From Metallyticus violacea (taxonomy: Eukaryota > Arthropoda > Insecta > Mantodea > Metallyticidae), in the NCBI GenBank assembly GCA_030762175.1, contig CM060843.1, positions 27,041,501 to 27,105,500 of the forward strand: 64,000 bases of DNA, written 5' to 3'. Below, piece by piece: positions 44,210-55,055 of this stretch. The position numbers and the translations under genes are program-made. The notes under the pieces are model-generated. The model had not been told where the DNA came from. It saw only the letters and a program-made list of their open reading frames with translations, and ran no database searches. Each line of letters starts with the position of its first letter. Within the stretch, counting starts at the first letter, position 1.

Positions 44210-45629
44210 TTTGCCCACGTGGGCTAAGAAGCAAAGCATGTGGACATCACAAAATTTAGTGTTTCCCCTACATCCCCGGATGGGAGAAAGTGTTCGAGTG
44301 TTGGCGGGTTGGTGTAGGTGCGCTGGCTCAGAAGGGATGGCAACTGCTGCAGTGTGCGCTGTTGCGTGTGTATGCTTCTATGTGCTGGTGGTCGTGTCTG
44401 TGTGGTGGTGTGAATCGTGTCCGATTAGGTTGATTTGGTCGTATTTGTGTTCAGGTGGTTATTGTGTGTAGTTTGCTTGGGGTTGTGTCGAAGGTTGTGC
44501 TTGTGAGTTTTGTGTACATTGTGTTTGTGGTTGCTGAGTGGGGTTTTGCTCTTCGGTTACTCCAGCATAGGTGCCTCGATTAATGGACACAGTGTTCCAC
44601 ATTGACGGCGGCCTAGGGCGCAATAAAAGGGTAGAAGCAGGATGTAGGAGCCTCTGAAAGACTATGCAGTCCCTTCATCTCTCTCCGTGACCACTTTGGG
44701 GCTTTGGCACAGTGTAACTGAGCACTTACTCACATGGCGGTTCCCGCGCAAAAGGAGCACACCTTCGCCGCCCAGCAGTTTCTCACCAAATGGCGGAAAC
44801 GGAGACAATTTCTACACTGTGCGGGGCCTTGGGGTGGAACGTTATAATCGATATGCACTCTGCAGTGCAATAGATCAGTAAGGGTCTTAACAGCTGTCAA
44901 ATCGATAATGTTAGTCAGATGTATCAAGAACATTGGGGGTTCTTCCCGGGTTTCCCTGGAAAGTACTTTGATACTTTAACAACGTCAAACTTTAACCTCC
45001 AAAGCTCTGTCTGTTCCTATTCCACACTCGCTGGCCCATACATCCCTGTACTTTGTAGGTCCATTCGTCCGGGAGGCCAGTGATGTGAAACGGCACTTTC
45101 TTATTTCTGTAATAGTGCACCAACTTATGATAGTCATTAAGCGCGGTAAACCTGAAGCCACAGTACCCATTTCGGTACTCCGACCAGCAGTACTTGGGTC
45201 TGCTGTCATGCTCGCTTGTCAATGCAGACAGACTATACTGTATACTGTATACTGTATACTGTAATAGTCAGCCACACAGACCTTGCTGAGGTCCTATCTC
45301 ACTTGGGAAAAATGAGATTTCCTACCAAGGACTGTTGTATCTTCCCCATCATCTGTTACGGAAACCGGGTCTTTGCCAGGGGCACAGGTCTGACCGCTTC
45401 CAACGGGAGTCGCAGGCCAGTCCTCATTAACGACAGGCCGACTATAGTCACTGTCGCTGCTGAGGCTGATCATGTGCCACATCGGACTCATTTCATTGCT
45501 AGGCCCTGGACTGGACATGTGGTTAGTGGTCGTCTTGGGTTCCAAGTTTTCTTTGATCAGCGTTGCTGCTCATGGCCTGTTCTTTTGGGGGGAGGGCCTA
45601 GCGGCGGTTGGAGCACAAGTTGAACCATA
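44210..45629 (-). pseudogene. Jockey-like ORF1 (gag-like RNA-binding protein), frameshifted
   Basis: In order on the minus strand: an N-terminal Ser/Pro-rich part with SPGPSNEMSPMWHMISLSSD (45545-45294); a central part with FRFTALNDYHKLVHYYRNKK and FHITGLP (45222-44985); PMFLIHLTNIIDL, then PPQGPAQCRNCLRFRHLVRN with a C-x2-C-x4-H-x4-C knuckle and a partial second knuckle (44933-44730). A Gln/Thr/Pro-rich tail lies in broken frames to about 44210. Jockey ORF1 proteins package the element RNA and have this arrangement. At least three frame changes and stops are needed to read it, and a TATACTG heptamer repeat (45233-45264) interrupts it. Confidence 0.75.
45233..45264. repeat. (TATACTG)n heptamer repeat
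   Basis: Four consecutive TATACTG units plus a partial one lie within the broken ORF1 of the Jockey-like LINE. They were probably gained by slippage after the element died. Confidence 0.9.
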
Positions 45630-45959
45630 TTAGTTGCATTAAATGCTATGGTATCTACAATTCCAAGAAGGTGAAGAAAGCAGATTGTACAAGAGCCCAT
45701 TATGCTACTGCAGAGCTTAAATGATGGTTTGGACTTGCTTCCTTTCTGTGCCGTTTACAGCAGCGCCTACTTACATGCTAATCTAATAAGCGGAACACTT
45801 CAATCTAGGATAGAAAGAGGATAGTGAGGGAAATAAGTAGAGATAGAGAGCGTTAAGAAACACGAGGAGCAGCGTAAGACGCCTAAGTTCCAGTCAAAGA
45901 CATTTGGCTGCGGTCACACTCTTATCTGCTAAACTGCGTGAGGTGGAATCTGACTGAGC

Positions 45960-46100
45960 AAACTAATAAGCCCCACTTTTGCCCGCGTCGCAGGCCGCAC
46001 TGGTCTGTTCAGCTGCCTGCGCGGTTGCGGCAGGTGCTCGGCTCTCCTCGGAACGCTTCGAGCTGATTCGGCTAGGCTCGGCTTCCCTTCGATGCTTCCT
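45960..46100. other. GC- and CpG-rich patch
   Basis: About 140 bp are markedly GC-rich, with many CG dinucleotides, between the two LINEs. TCGGAACGC-, GCTCGGCT- and TCGAGC-type words recur. No start codon, domain or promoter consensus beyond composition was recognised. Confidence 0.5.
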
Positions 46101-46666
46101 TGTTTGCAATGTTCAGATTCAGATTGAGATTGTTTATTCAGGAATTTCGCCTGTGGCCTACAATGGACCGTCATGCAGGTTTATTTTACATGAGTATACA
46201 ATTTTAGTTTGATTATTTGTTTTCTGTTCTTGAGTGCAAATACATACACGGTGGAGTAATGTTCCTGCCATTGCGAGAAACCTGTTTGCATCTGTCATTT
46301 GTGTGGGTCACCGTTTTTTTTTTTTTTTCATTTTGCGTGATATGATTTTTTTTATAACTAATAAGAAGTACATGCATCAGACCTAACTTACAACTATGCT
46401 TAAACCTAATATATACACCATACCTATTATATACTCTATATACAAATGAGACAACCTCTGTCCCTGTGAGTGGTTTTTATTGGTTTTAAAACATTTTAAT
46501 TCTTGTATGTTTTCAGTGTACAGGTTGGCCACTTCCTATGTTCTCGACTACCACGCTCGGGTGAACCAGAAATGTTTGCCAAAGGTCTAACGCGCAAAAA
46601 TTTTCTCTGACTTAAATTCTGTATTGTCTGCAGTTTACCCACGCAGACTTGCGTATGTGAGATAGC

Positions 46667-47507
46667 TCAAGACAGTTTGTATAATATTAATTTCGTTTTC
46701 AAAGTGACGAACTTACTTCTGAAGATGGGGGCACATCTTTTTAGGAGCTGCCACTCACCGGTGACACTATTTTTTAGATGGTCTCGCCACGCCATCCTTG
46801 AGCCAAGGGGATTTCTAGGTGTTTTACAGGCCAACGAAACGGTAGAATCTCCCATGCAAAATCTGGGGTTGCAAGTTTATTGAAAATAATACCGGTATAC
46901 ATTTTGAGGATTATTTTTGTTCTTCCATTTGTCAAGCCACGCCGAAAATTGATTACTGTAACGATGTAGAGTTTTAATGTCATAAGAGAATTTTTTTGTG
47001 GTGTCGTCGGCGTGCATTGCAGCTTTGCATTGGTTGTCTATCGGGAAATATCTGGTGTAGGTATGGTGCAATGATGTCACCTAGGGAAACTCCTGCAGCG
47101 ATGTTTCTGGTAGTGATTTTCTAGAGAGAAATTATGTTGAAGCGGCGCTGCGATAGATAGCTTAGCAGAATGGGGAGAAAAGGGCGCAATTTTGACAGTT
47201 GGTGGTGTATTTTATATACAATACCGGTGTACCAGCATCTGCCAAACGCCGCTTCAACATTTAAAAATAGTGTAGGCCTCGTTGCTAAATTGCTCAGTAA
47301 CTTTGTCTATGAATTTCGGTAATTGCAGCTCTGTTGGGTAATGTTTTCTGAAGCCGAACTGTAATTTAGATATTCCATCTTGGTCCGAGATAGAGTTTTG
47401 CAGCCAAGATAAAATGATTTTATCGAGCAATTTACTAACAGCACATAGCAGACTAACGGTCTCCAATTTTGATGATGTCCAGGATTTTTATTTGCTTTCA
47501 ATAGCAT
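46667..47507 (-). pseudogene. LINE 2 reverse transcriptase fragments, active-site YADD changed to HADD
   Basis: The fragments read ANKNPGHHQNWRPL, then VSLLCAVSKLLDKIILSWLQ and ISKLQFGFRKHYPTELQL (fingers and early palm). Later come HHTYTRYFPIDNQCKAAMHADD (47080-47003) and FSAWLDKWK. The last piece, 46855-46667, includes the region after the thumb. The catalytic box expected as Y/FADD reads HADD at 47003-47014, a one-base change from TAC to CAC. Frame shifts separate the fragments. Confidence 0.8.
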
Positions 47508-47878
47508 AACAATGCAGGCTTGCTTTCACACAGTTGGAAAATAATTACACTGCAAGCAGGCATTGAATAGTTTGGTCAGATGAACGTGGTAGGTGTTTAA
47601 ATCCTCATTAGTCACGCTATCTGGGCCTGCGATTTTGCCGTTTTTAATAGCTGTATTTGCTGAAAGACTTCCTGAGTTGTGACAAGTTCCATGCATTGTT
47701 GTTGCTCCGTTGGCCTTTGCTCTTGGAGCCAGGCATGGACTAGGTTTTCATGGGTGGGATCAGGACTGGAATTGGGTTGGAAGCACTGCTCCAGGTTTCA
47801 GCCTTGTCATTCGCCGAGAAAATCAGTCAATCTTGCCCCTGGAGCGCCTCAGTGCCAGGACGCCCGCTGCCGGAGTTT

Positions 47879-48205
47879 TTAAAAGTGAGCATCATTGCCA
47901 CAGCGAGCATCGGAGTGCATGCAGTTTTGAATATTTTTTTTCTCCCATTGTAGAACGTTGTTGGCAGCTAACTGCGATTTGAATACTTTGTGTACCCAGT
48001 TCGCAGTACATTTGAAATATGGATCGGCGCCGGTGTCACGCCTTCTGCGCTTGGACCTGCGTCGTCTGGTAAAGAGGCGTTCCATGGACGGAAAGCTGTC
48101 ACGTTTGCTGTGGATTTTATGTTTTGCAGTACTATTTGTGTGGGTAGTTCTTAGTGAGGGGGTTAAATTTGAAATGCCTTGGTCAATTTCTGCAGCGTTG
48201 CTCAA
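47879..48205 (-). pseudogene. LINE 2 linker between endonuclease and reverse transcriptase
   Basis: A 108-codon stretch rich in Lys and Arg joins the nuclease to the polymerase, with an RRRRSKRRRRD cluster followed by WVHKVFKSQLAANN. No enzyme motif is expected here. Its position between recognised domains on the same strand is the main support. Confidence 0.55.
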
Positions 48206-48432
48206 ATATGCCCTGGGGTCTGCGAGTCTGTGCCAGAGAATTTTGTTTGTCCGTAGTCCGTCCTCGCTGTGACGGGTACTTTGGGGGCTGAGGTTCGATC
48301 CATACGGCCTTTGATGCCAAGGATTATAGGAAAGTGGTCTGAATTCAGAGTGTGGTAAACTTGAAGCTTGTGGTGAAGCTGCACGTTTTTGGTGATTACA
48401 ATATCCAGAGCATCCGGTTCAGATATTGTGAG
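48202..48432 (-). pseudogene. LINE 2 endonuclease C-terminus
   Basis: The minus strand reads TISEPDALDIVITKNVQLHH, KLQVYHTLNSDHFPIILGI, then a linker. D-x-L-D-x-V/I and S-D-H-x-P-I are the last two motifs of AP endonuclease-type LINE nucleases, which nick target DNA to prime reverse transcription. The N-terminal two thirds of the nuclease are missing because the element is truncated here. Confidence 0.8.
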
Positions 48433-49427
48433 TATTTATAGAAAGTGGGGTCATTTGCAATTACCGACGAAAATTAACTGACAGCTTTTGGAACATTTTC
48501 GCAAGTATTTGCTAACTTTGTGGGAAAAAGGCGAAAAAGAAACTAGTGTGAGTATACAGTACAATGGCCCTGGTTTGAATTTTATAACATATGTTTACAT
48601 GATAATATAGTAATGTGATAAAATATATTAATATGATTTTTCACTTGCTCCTTCATTTTCCTATATAACTTTCAAGCTAATACAAGTAATTAGGTAACTT
48701 TTGACTTGGATTTACAAGCTTATTTAAAGCAATTACTGTAACCATCAAGGTGTGCTTGGATATTCATCTTCATGTTATAGATGGTATTCATTAGCACATC
48801 GAGACTGAAATCCTCAAATGTCCACGTAATATTTTCTTATAATTCTGCAGGAGCTTATGGCTTGTTGCAATACGCTAACACCCTCATTAAGAACGACCCA
48901 ATATGAAGAAAGGCGGTAGGGTTTGACGGGTAAAGTCCTTAGAAATGATACGATCTCCAAATAAGAAAAACATTTCAGCCATCCTGTCAATGGTACTCCA
49001 TATTCAATATGAAGGTAACTCGTGGTCTACCTGATAATGGAATATTCCGTATGCCCTTATATGTAAGAAGCTGGGGGCCAATAGTATACAATTTCATCTT
49101 GTACTACATTCCTCCTGACATAAAGATACTGTTGTCGACCTCATGACACAAAACAGTTACAAATGTCACATTACTGCTGGAGAAAGCAAAAACGTATTCA
49201 TGAACCATGTTGACTCCCATTTCAGATTCTTCGGTAGTATCTGTGAGCTGAAATCTTGGGAGCACGAATTTTTTATGAAACTCTTGGAAAAGGAATTTAT
49301 AAAAGAAATGTTAATAATGAAGAACATGTTAACATGACATCATCATCATCACACGTGTCAGCTGTAAGTTCGCCGTCGCGACTCAGACGTACTCTCTGCT
49401 TGTCCAAACGACATACCCAAACGAGGT
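48433..49427. other. Unassigned AT-rich sequence
   Basis: No domain or RNA gene was recognised. A 64-codon open stretch at 49143-49337 has ordinary composition and no motif I know. Confidence 0.4.
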
Positions 49428-49428
49428 T

Positions 49429-49683
49429 ACCGCCACGGGTAGCCGAGGTCGTTAAATCGCGGACTCGTGAACGGGAAATCTGGGGTTCGAATCCCGCCAG
49501 TACCGTCCTCCCTGACTGAGGTTTTTTCCAGATTTTCCTCAGTCCTCATAAATGGCAAATGCCGGGGAGACCCTAAACTTAGGCCTGGAACGTTTCCTTC
49601 CTTAAAAATAATCCTTTTATCATTTCATCTCGTGTATCACCAGTGATCATCCCCTGTGGTGCCTCTGTAGTGTTAACACTGTT
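49429..49683 (+). mobile_element. SINE-A copy 1 (tRNA-derived)
   Basis: The head begins CCGCCACGGGTAGCCGAGGT, with a box A like that of class II tRNAs (Ser/Leu). Box B GGGTTCGAATCCC follows near 49488-49500. The body contains CAGATTTTCCTCAGTCCTC and GGCAAATGCCGGGG blocks also present in the copy at 56.78 kb. Polymerase III transcription and LINE-dependent spread are the known mode for such elements. Confidence 0.88.
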
Positions 49684-50808
49684 TATTCATTCCAAATGAG
49701 GTTCCATTTCCAATCAGAGCACGTATCCTGTGTAAAGCGTCTTTCAGCAAATTTTCCTCACTCTGAAGATGTAAGTAGCAAGTAACTTCAGGATTCAACA
49801 AAGTTCAGGTTATTTACTTCTCCATTATATTCATTCCATTAATCGTCTTCCAAGACCAAAAACAATTAATGGTACCCAGAAAATATAATAAAAATTAAAT
49901 TTGGAGTTTCTTAGGTCCTGTATATTTTCTTCTTTATTATTTTCCCTTCTTACATTCTATATTTGAGATAATGTTATACAGTAATGCTTAAGAGCATCTT
50001 CTGACATTTTTATATTTTCAAGTCCGAAATTTCCTGTAATAATTTCGATAATTTAAAATTATATCATTTCCTCTATAGATACTTTTTACCACCAAAAATA
50101 CTAGTTAAACAGTTAATAAAAGAGAAACGTGGCAGGGAGCATAGCTGGATTAGAGTGCATATTCAACTATTGTGTATTTCGAATTATTGCATTACACTAG
50201 TACGTTTCATGCACCCTTTGGTCACTATTTCAAAGCCGTTTTAATATCCCCTTGGTGACCCCATAGCCTCAAATGAATATCCCAGGAAACGCAACATTTG
50301 CTAAACAAACGGTTGGCATTGAAATGTTCATGTTCTTAGATATATGACACCAACAACAATTGGGGTTTTCTGCAGCAACTCTGCCAACCACTTAATCTAG
50401 TGAGCTCTCAAAGCAGAAGATACTATCAAATATAAAGAAAAAGCATTAACTTTAAACACTCTGTAAATAAAGTACACAATTAAATTAAATATGCAGAAAC
50501 ACCGTTAACAGGTTCTGTACTTTACCCCACTAGAACAACAGCTTTAGAAGTACATCAGTGTAATATTAATTGTTAAGGTTACATTATTGCGTTACTCCAC
50601 AATCCCTTAGGCATAAAGCAGACAAGACTGCGCTTATCAGAGATGTCATTAGTCAGCACTGTAATGGTCTAGGAACTACATGGTCAGCATTCGACTCCCC
50701 CATTCATGTAGCTCTCCAAATTAATTATTCGCATTAGTTACATCAACGCTAAGATCTGTAGAGATCAAATACCTTTAAGAAAATCGATTCTCCACGAACC
50801 TGAAACTA
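49684..50808. other. AT-rich sequence, nothing supported
   Basis: Near 50660-50720, a TCGACTCCCC within a weakly tRNA-like context may be a SINE scrap, but box A is not convincing. Confidence 0.4.
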
Positions 50809-52059
50809 CTAGGGTAGGTCCGTAAGTTTCCGATCTCGCCGTTTATGATTATCGCCTTCACAAAATTGGTGTCATACATTATCTGTTAAGTAAATAATTG
50901 CAGCTGTAATTTCCGCTCCGCTGTGTTTAGTTGTTCAGATATAGTTGCATAAAGAAGGCTATATGTAGAAGATTGTGACATGTTCAAAATGGAGTTTCAA
51001 GTTATTATTGTAAGTTCTTCACAAAAGAAGGACTTACTCCAAATGAAATTAAACAACGATGTATATGAGGAAGCATCCCCTTCATTTCTACCGTAAAAGA
51101 ATGGGCCAAACATTTCGAATGGGTCGAGAAAGCAGACGAAGGGCGTGCAGGTCGGCCCTTGGAGATGCTCACTCCTGCAAACATCGCTCTTGTGGAAGGA
51201 GAAATTATGAAAGACGGGCTCAAAGTTACAGAAATAGCAGCAAGTTTGGGTCTTTCCTAAATAACAGCCCTTAGAATTATTCATGAATAAGGTTAGTGCA
51301 AGATGGTTGCCTATACTTCTTTCTTCAGTCCAAAAGTAGCAACGAATCATCTGTTGTCAGGCATTTTTGGAACTGGTAAAGAGATAGAAGTTCTGAAAAC
51401 CATTGTTACAGAAGATGAAATTATTGTTCTCTACTATGATCTCTTGTCCAAAAGAAAATCAATGGAGTGACGTAAACCTGGCGAAGCACCGTCTCCAAAG
51501 ACCAATGCCACTCAGTCAACTAAGAAGATCGTGGCCACAATCTTTTGGGACTATGAAGGAATACTCTTCATTGACTTCAAGGAGAGGAACGCCACAGTAA
51601 ATGGGGAGTACTATGCTGGCCTACTGCAGAGACTGCGTGCTTTCGTCAAAGAGAAAAGGCGAGGAAAGATGAGTGGTGGTATGCGCCTTTTTCACGACAA
51701 CGCGCCTGCACACAGCTCTTTTTGCAAAGGAAGCTGTGAAGAAATGTGGCTTCAAGGAGATAGATCATCCACACAGCCGAGATCTAGCTCCCAGTGACTA
51801 TTTCCTCTTCTCAAAACTCAAGAAGGACCTTCGAGGAAGGAAATTTAAGTGTAAAGAAGAATTTAAGTGATAGATGCTGTTTATACCCAGTTTGAAGACA
51901 AGATTTCTGACTATTTCAGGGGGGGGGGGTGAAATGTTAATTCAAAGATGTGAGTAGTGTATTGCAATAAAGGGTAACTATATTGAAAGGTGACATACAG
52001 TTTTTTTCTTTATCATACCCAGAAAATGGTTAGGCCGGAAACATATGGACCAACGGTTG
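50809..52059 (+). mobile_element. mariner element, copy B
   Basis: Flanked by TA at 50807-50808 and 52060-52061. The left terminal repeat reads CTAGGGTAGGTCCGTAAG..., and the right repeat, reversed, reads CAACCGTTGGTCCATATG.... At 1,251 bp it is close to the typical mariner length. The transposase runs on the plus strand from an ATG at 50980 but is broken by frameshifts. Of the three copies in this family it keeps the best DDE signature. Confidence 0.92.
50980..51985 (+). pseudogene. mariner B transposase, frameshifted but with all three catalytic Asp
   Basis: Starts MFKMEFQ. The HTH region is recognisable in broken frames (EWAKHFEWVEKADEGRAGRP, then AEIAASLGLS-like). The catalytic half has TIVTEDEIIVLYYD with the first Asp (the usual Gly before it is Glu), FHDNAPAH with the second, and DLAPSDYFLFSKLKKD with the third. 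After DYF comes a run of 11 G (51919-51929) that throws the frame. The C-terminal MLIQRCE...CIAIKGNYIER is readable just beyond, with one stop. Product: DNA transposase acting at TA targets; inactive as it stands. Confidence 0.88.
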
Positions 52060-52093
52060 TACGAGGTACACTCTTGCAAACAAAAGGAATCTA

Positions 52094-52640
52094 TGAGGAT
52101 CGTTCAATAAGTAATGTAACACATTTTGCTTTCTCAGTCAGTTAAAAAAAAAACCCATCCACGGTGACTCATTATCACCCACGACCTGGATGATACCTGC
52201 AATGATGGAGCGTGAGGACATCATTATTCGGAACGATAGCCGAATAACAACCAGACAGCACGCTGTTTTATTTGATATCTCTGTCGGCTATCTCAACAGA
52301 ATTATATACGATTTGGAACATTCAAAGAAATGTGCGAAACTGCCGATCATCATTCTTTTCAGTTAGTTGCTCCTTACAAAAGTGGAGATAAAGACTTCTT
52401 GTCCAGCATTGCAATGGAAAATGGATCATGGATTCCAAACTTTGAGCCTGAGACAAAAAGACAATTTTAAAACTTCTTTTCGAAAAAAATCAAGCAAATA
52501 AGCTCAGATGAAGTTATGACCCCATTCTTGTGAAACTGGCCAGATTATTTTGATCGATGTATGGCTTTGCAGAACTCAAAGTATGTGTCAGAGCTTTTCG
52601 CATCTGTCTTCATAAAGATGTTGCAAAGTCATGCACATAT
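52094..52640 (+). mobile_element. Second-family mariner remnant
   Basis: It starts 34 bp beyond mariner B with a TGAGGATCGTTCAATAAGTA-type terminal sequence next to TA, known from other insect mariners. On the plus strand it encodes IIIRNDSRITTRQHAVLFDI, then LNRIIYDLEHSKKCAKL (HTH region), and FLSSIAMENGSWIPNFEPET. The expected catalytic motif TGDES is replaced by ENGS, so the first Asp is lost. YFDRCMALQNSKYV at about 52548-52590 resembles a mariner C-terminus, which implies a large internal deletion of the other catalytic residues. No matching right terminal repeat was found. Confidence 0.65.
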
Positions 52641-52696
52641 ATACGCACCAGAGTAGAGATCATTATGTACATTCAATTTCATCGTTTTGTTCCTAT

Positions 52697-52980
52697 AGCA
52701 TAATAGGTTCTTGTACAGCCTTCTTTCTGCACCTTCTTGGAATTTTATATACGTAGCATTTAATTCAACTTAAATAGTTAAAACAGGGAGTTGTGCTCCT
52801 ACCACCTCTACGACCCCCCCTCCCAAGACCAGGACAGGGGCAGCAACGTTGACCAAAGAAAACTTGGAATCCGAGACTGCCACTAACTGCAAGCCCAGTC
52901 CAGGCCCAGCAATGAAATGACTCCAGGTGTGGCGCATGACGAGACGACAAAGTCAGAGCCGTAGCACGGTGACTGCGCAA
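52697..52980 (+). mobile_element. Isolated 5' fragment of the Jockey-like LINE family
   Basis: About 280 bp match the minus strand of the 41-46 kb LINE from its 5' end into ORF1. The shared parts include CACCTTCTTGGAATT, AAAGAAAACTTGGAA and the coding of SPGPSNEM followed by T/S-P. Reading continues as VAHDETTKSEP and stops. LINE copies normally lose their 5' ends, so a piece containing only the 5' end needs a later deletion or recombination. Confidence 0.75.
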
Positions 52981-54930
52981 AGGTATTTAAGGGGATATGA
53001 GAAACAGTAATGTAAAGTCAAAAAATTGAGGGAAAATTCCCAAGTTCTGAAACCAATACAAGAATACCATGAATTAAATTTTGTTGCATGACTCATTGCA
53101 GGTCCTTCGTAAAATTCAAATAATTATTTATTAAGAAACACGATACTTTGTTACATCTGTTGCATTTTGAAGTGCATTATGTTATTTGCATTAAATCAGT
53201 CTCTTTCATAAGTATATCCTTTCTTTATATTACTTTTATTATTATTCTCATATTTTCTATTTTCTTTTCTCCTCAAGGGTTAAATGCGCTCATGACAGTA
53301 AGTTTTCTCTGAGCTACAGTTTATTTGTTCTTATTGCAATGTTTTGAACCTGCTTCATCAGAGTTTGTTGGTATAAATTTATAGTTTATGAGGAATATAT
53401 AACGAAAATAATTAAACAATTATGAATTAAAACACGTGATTGGCGTTGATGCCTGAGGAACGCAGGTGTGGTTCCTTCTTGGGTGTGGGCTATGTTAATG
53501 TTTTTGTCTGTTTATGTATTTTCTACCAGGCACCAATTACACGTAATGCTGATCACAACTACCATCATTACGTCAGTAGTGACGTGATTCTGGTCCTTAG
53601 AATATGTCATAAGTTTAATCTCTGAAGATAATTATGGCACATAAAATAATTATATTATTAGCAGACATATAACGGAAGCATGTATTTAAAAACGGATTTA
53701 GGGCATTATTTATTATGCCTAACATAATGCACATTGTAATGTAATCTTTATAGAAAGCTATTTATTATTAATCTATCAAATTAAACGGGATTTCTGCTTT
53801 TTCTGACGTTAATATTTCATAAGTTGTATTAAGTGAAATTAGAATATCTAAAATTGAAGAAATATAGACTTCATGCCGTTTTAAATACTTGCACAAGAAA
53901 TATTTAACACAAAAGGTAGTTCTTGAAGATAAGTCGCTTTAATCCGGATTGAAAAGAGGTTCATGTGCAAGAACAACTTGCAAGTGTAGGTGTTTAATAA
54001 GCAGCGTAACAAACTTTCCGAAGAGGACGAAAACTATCTCGTAGAATTCTCCTTCATCAGGAAAATACAACGGCGCATAAGAGATGTTCATAGACTGTAA
54101 TTAATGAAGACATTTTTGAACCAATAACCAAACCAAACCAATAACCAAACATCGTCAAGTGAATTTATTTATTTCCAAAATTGAAGGAAAATATTCAAAT
54201 ACAATGTTATAGCAACGAAGCTGTTTTTGCAGCAGTTCATAAATTCTTCCTTTATCAATACAATGGATTTTAAGAGATGTTTTTCTATGCTAGATTACAG
54301 TGGGAATAAATATCTCTAAGAGAGAAATGGTTATGTTGAGAAATGTTTTATATATTAGATACATTGAATATTGTACACTCACTTCTCCTGAAGCTATGAA
54401 TAGTGGATATAAGACAGTAGTGCTAACAAAGTAAACTACATTACTCATACATTTGTGATCACATATAAAGTTAAGATTAATATATAAGGTAACATCATTT
54501 TACAATAAAATAGTTCAAATTAACTTTATTCTATATCCTATCCACAGAAAGCTGTTATATCATTTCGCGCTCACGCTGGGGCGGACAAGCTGAGATAAGG
54601 TAGTATGAGTGGACATGGACAGAAAAGGAAGTAGCAATGCGTTGACATTGAAACAAATATATCTTTATTAGTGCTACAATAGCCACAGCGTCTTCATATT
54701 AGTAAAGTGTTTCATACACAATGACGTTTATTATTTTTTGTAAAACTCCTACTATTTATTTATAAATTTATTTGTTAATAACCTAATTAACAGGAATAAC
54801 TTTGGAGGAGAAATGCCACATTTGTGATATGGTTAACAAACATGAGCGTTTGTTGATATCACATTTCAACTTTCGTTAAACAGAGATTAGCAAAAATGTT
54901 ACTTTTTAAATATTTTCTAACTATGATAAT
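52981..54930. other. AT-rich sequence, nothing supported
   Basis: A short direct repeat of CCAATAACCAAAC occurs near 54121-54149. No gene was recognised. Confidence 0.5.
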
Positions 54931-54935
54931 CCTTC

Positions 54936-54937
54936 AA

Positions 54938-54971
<34 letters not shown>

Positions 54972-54975
54972 ACTG

Positions 54976-55054
<79 letters not shown>
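54936..55054 (+). repeat. Compound microsatellite (AAC)n-(ACT)n-(AAT)n
   Basis: Three different trinucleotide runs adjoin without spacer: AAC at about 54936-54970, ACT at 54972-55013 and AAT at 55013-55054. Each motif differs from the next by one or two bases. Confidence 0.95.

Positions 55055-55055
<1 letters not shown>

Larger units (their letters stand above)
41273..45706 (-). mobile_element. Near full-length Jockey-like LINE
   Basis: Reading on the minus strand: a 5' region shared with a second copy at 52.7 kb, ORF1 (gag-like) from about 45629 to 44210, ORF2 (endonuclease and reverse transcriptase) from about 44071 to 41674, a 3' untranslated region and an A-rich tail (41316-41273 on the plus strand as T-rich). 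At about 4.4 kb with both ORFs in order and no RNase H, it fits the Jockey group. Frameshifts and stops occur in both ORFs, so it is inactive. The 5' limit is set by where similarity to the 52.7-kb copy ends. No target-site duplication was seen. Confidence 0.85.
46109..48432 (-). mobile_element. Second Jockey/CR1-group LINE, 5'-truncated
   Basis: On the minus strand the element begins inside the endonuclease (EPDALDIVITKNVQLHHKLQ, about 48430-48360). It proceeds through a linker, reverse transcriptase (47507-46880) and a post-polymerase region (46855-46667). It ends with AATAAA followed by an AATCTC/AATCTG tail at 46134-46109. The short-repeat tail and 5' truncation are normal for non-LTR elements. 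Sequence differs clearly from the neighbouring Jockey-like LINE, so it is a separate family. All frames are broken. Confidence 0.85.

Noticed and set aside
43791..48272. Plus-strand open stretches of 60-140 codons across the two LINEs
   Set aside because: The minus strand holds endonuclease, reverse transcriptase and gag motifs. Plus-strand frames are open only because of the codon composition opposite them.
49429..49505. Genuine tRNA-Ser or tRNA-Leu gene
   Set aside because: The stem arms do not pair fully, a long SINE body follows, and a second copy at 56.78 kb shares that body, so it is a SINE head.
50660..50730. TCGACTCCCC context as a SINE head
   Set aside because: Box A is weak and the flanks match none of the SINEs in this window.
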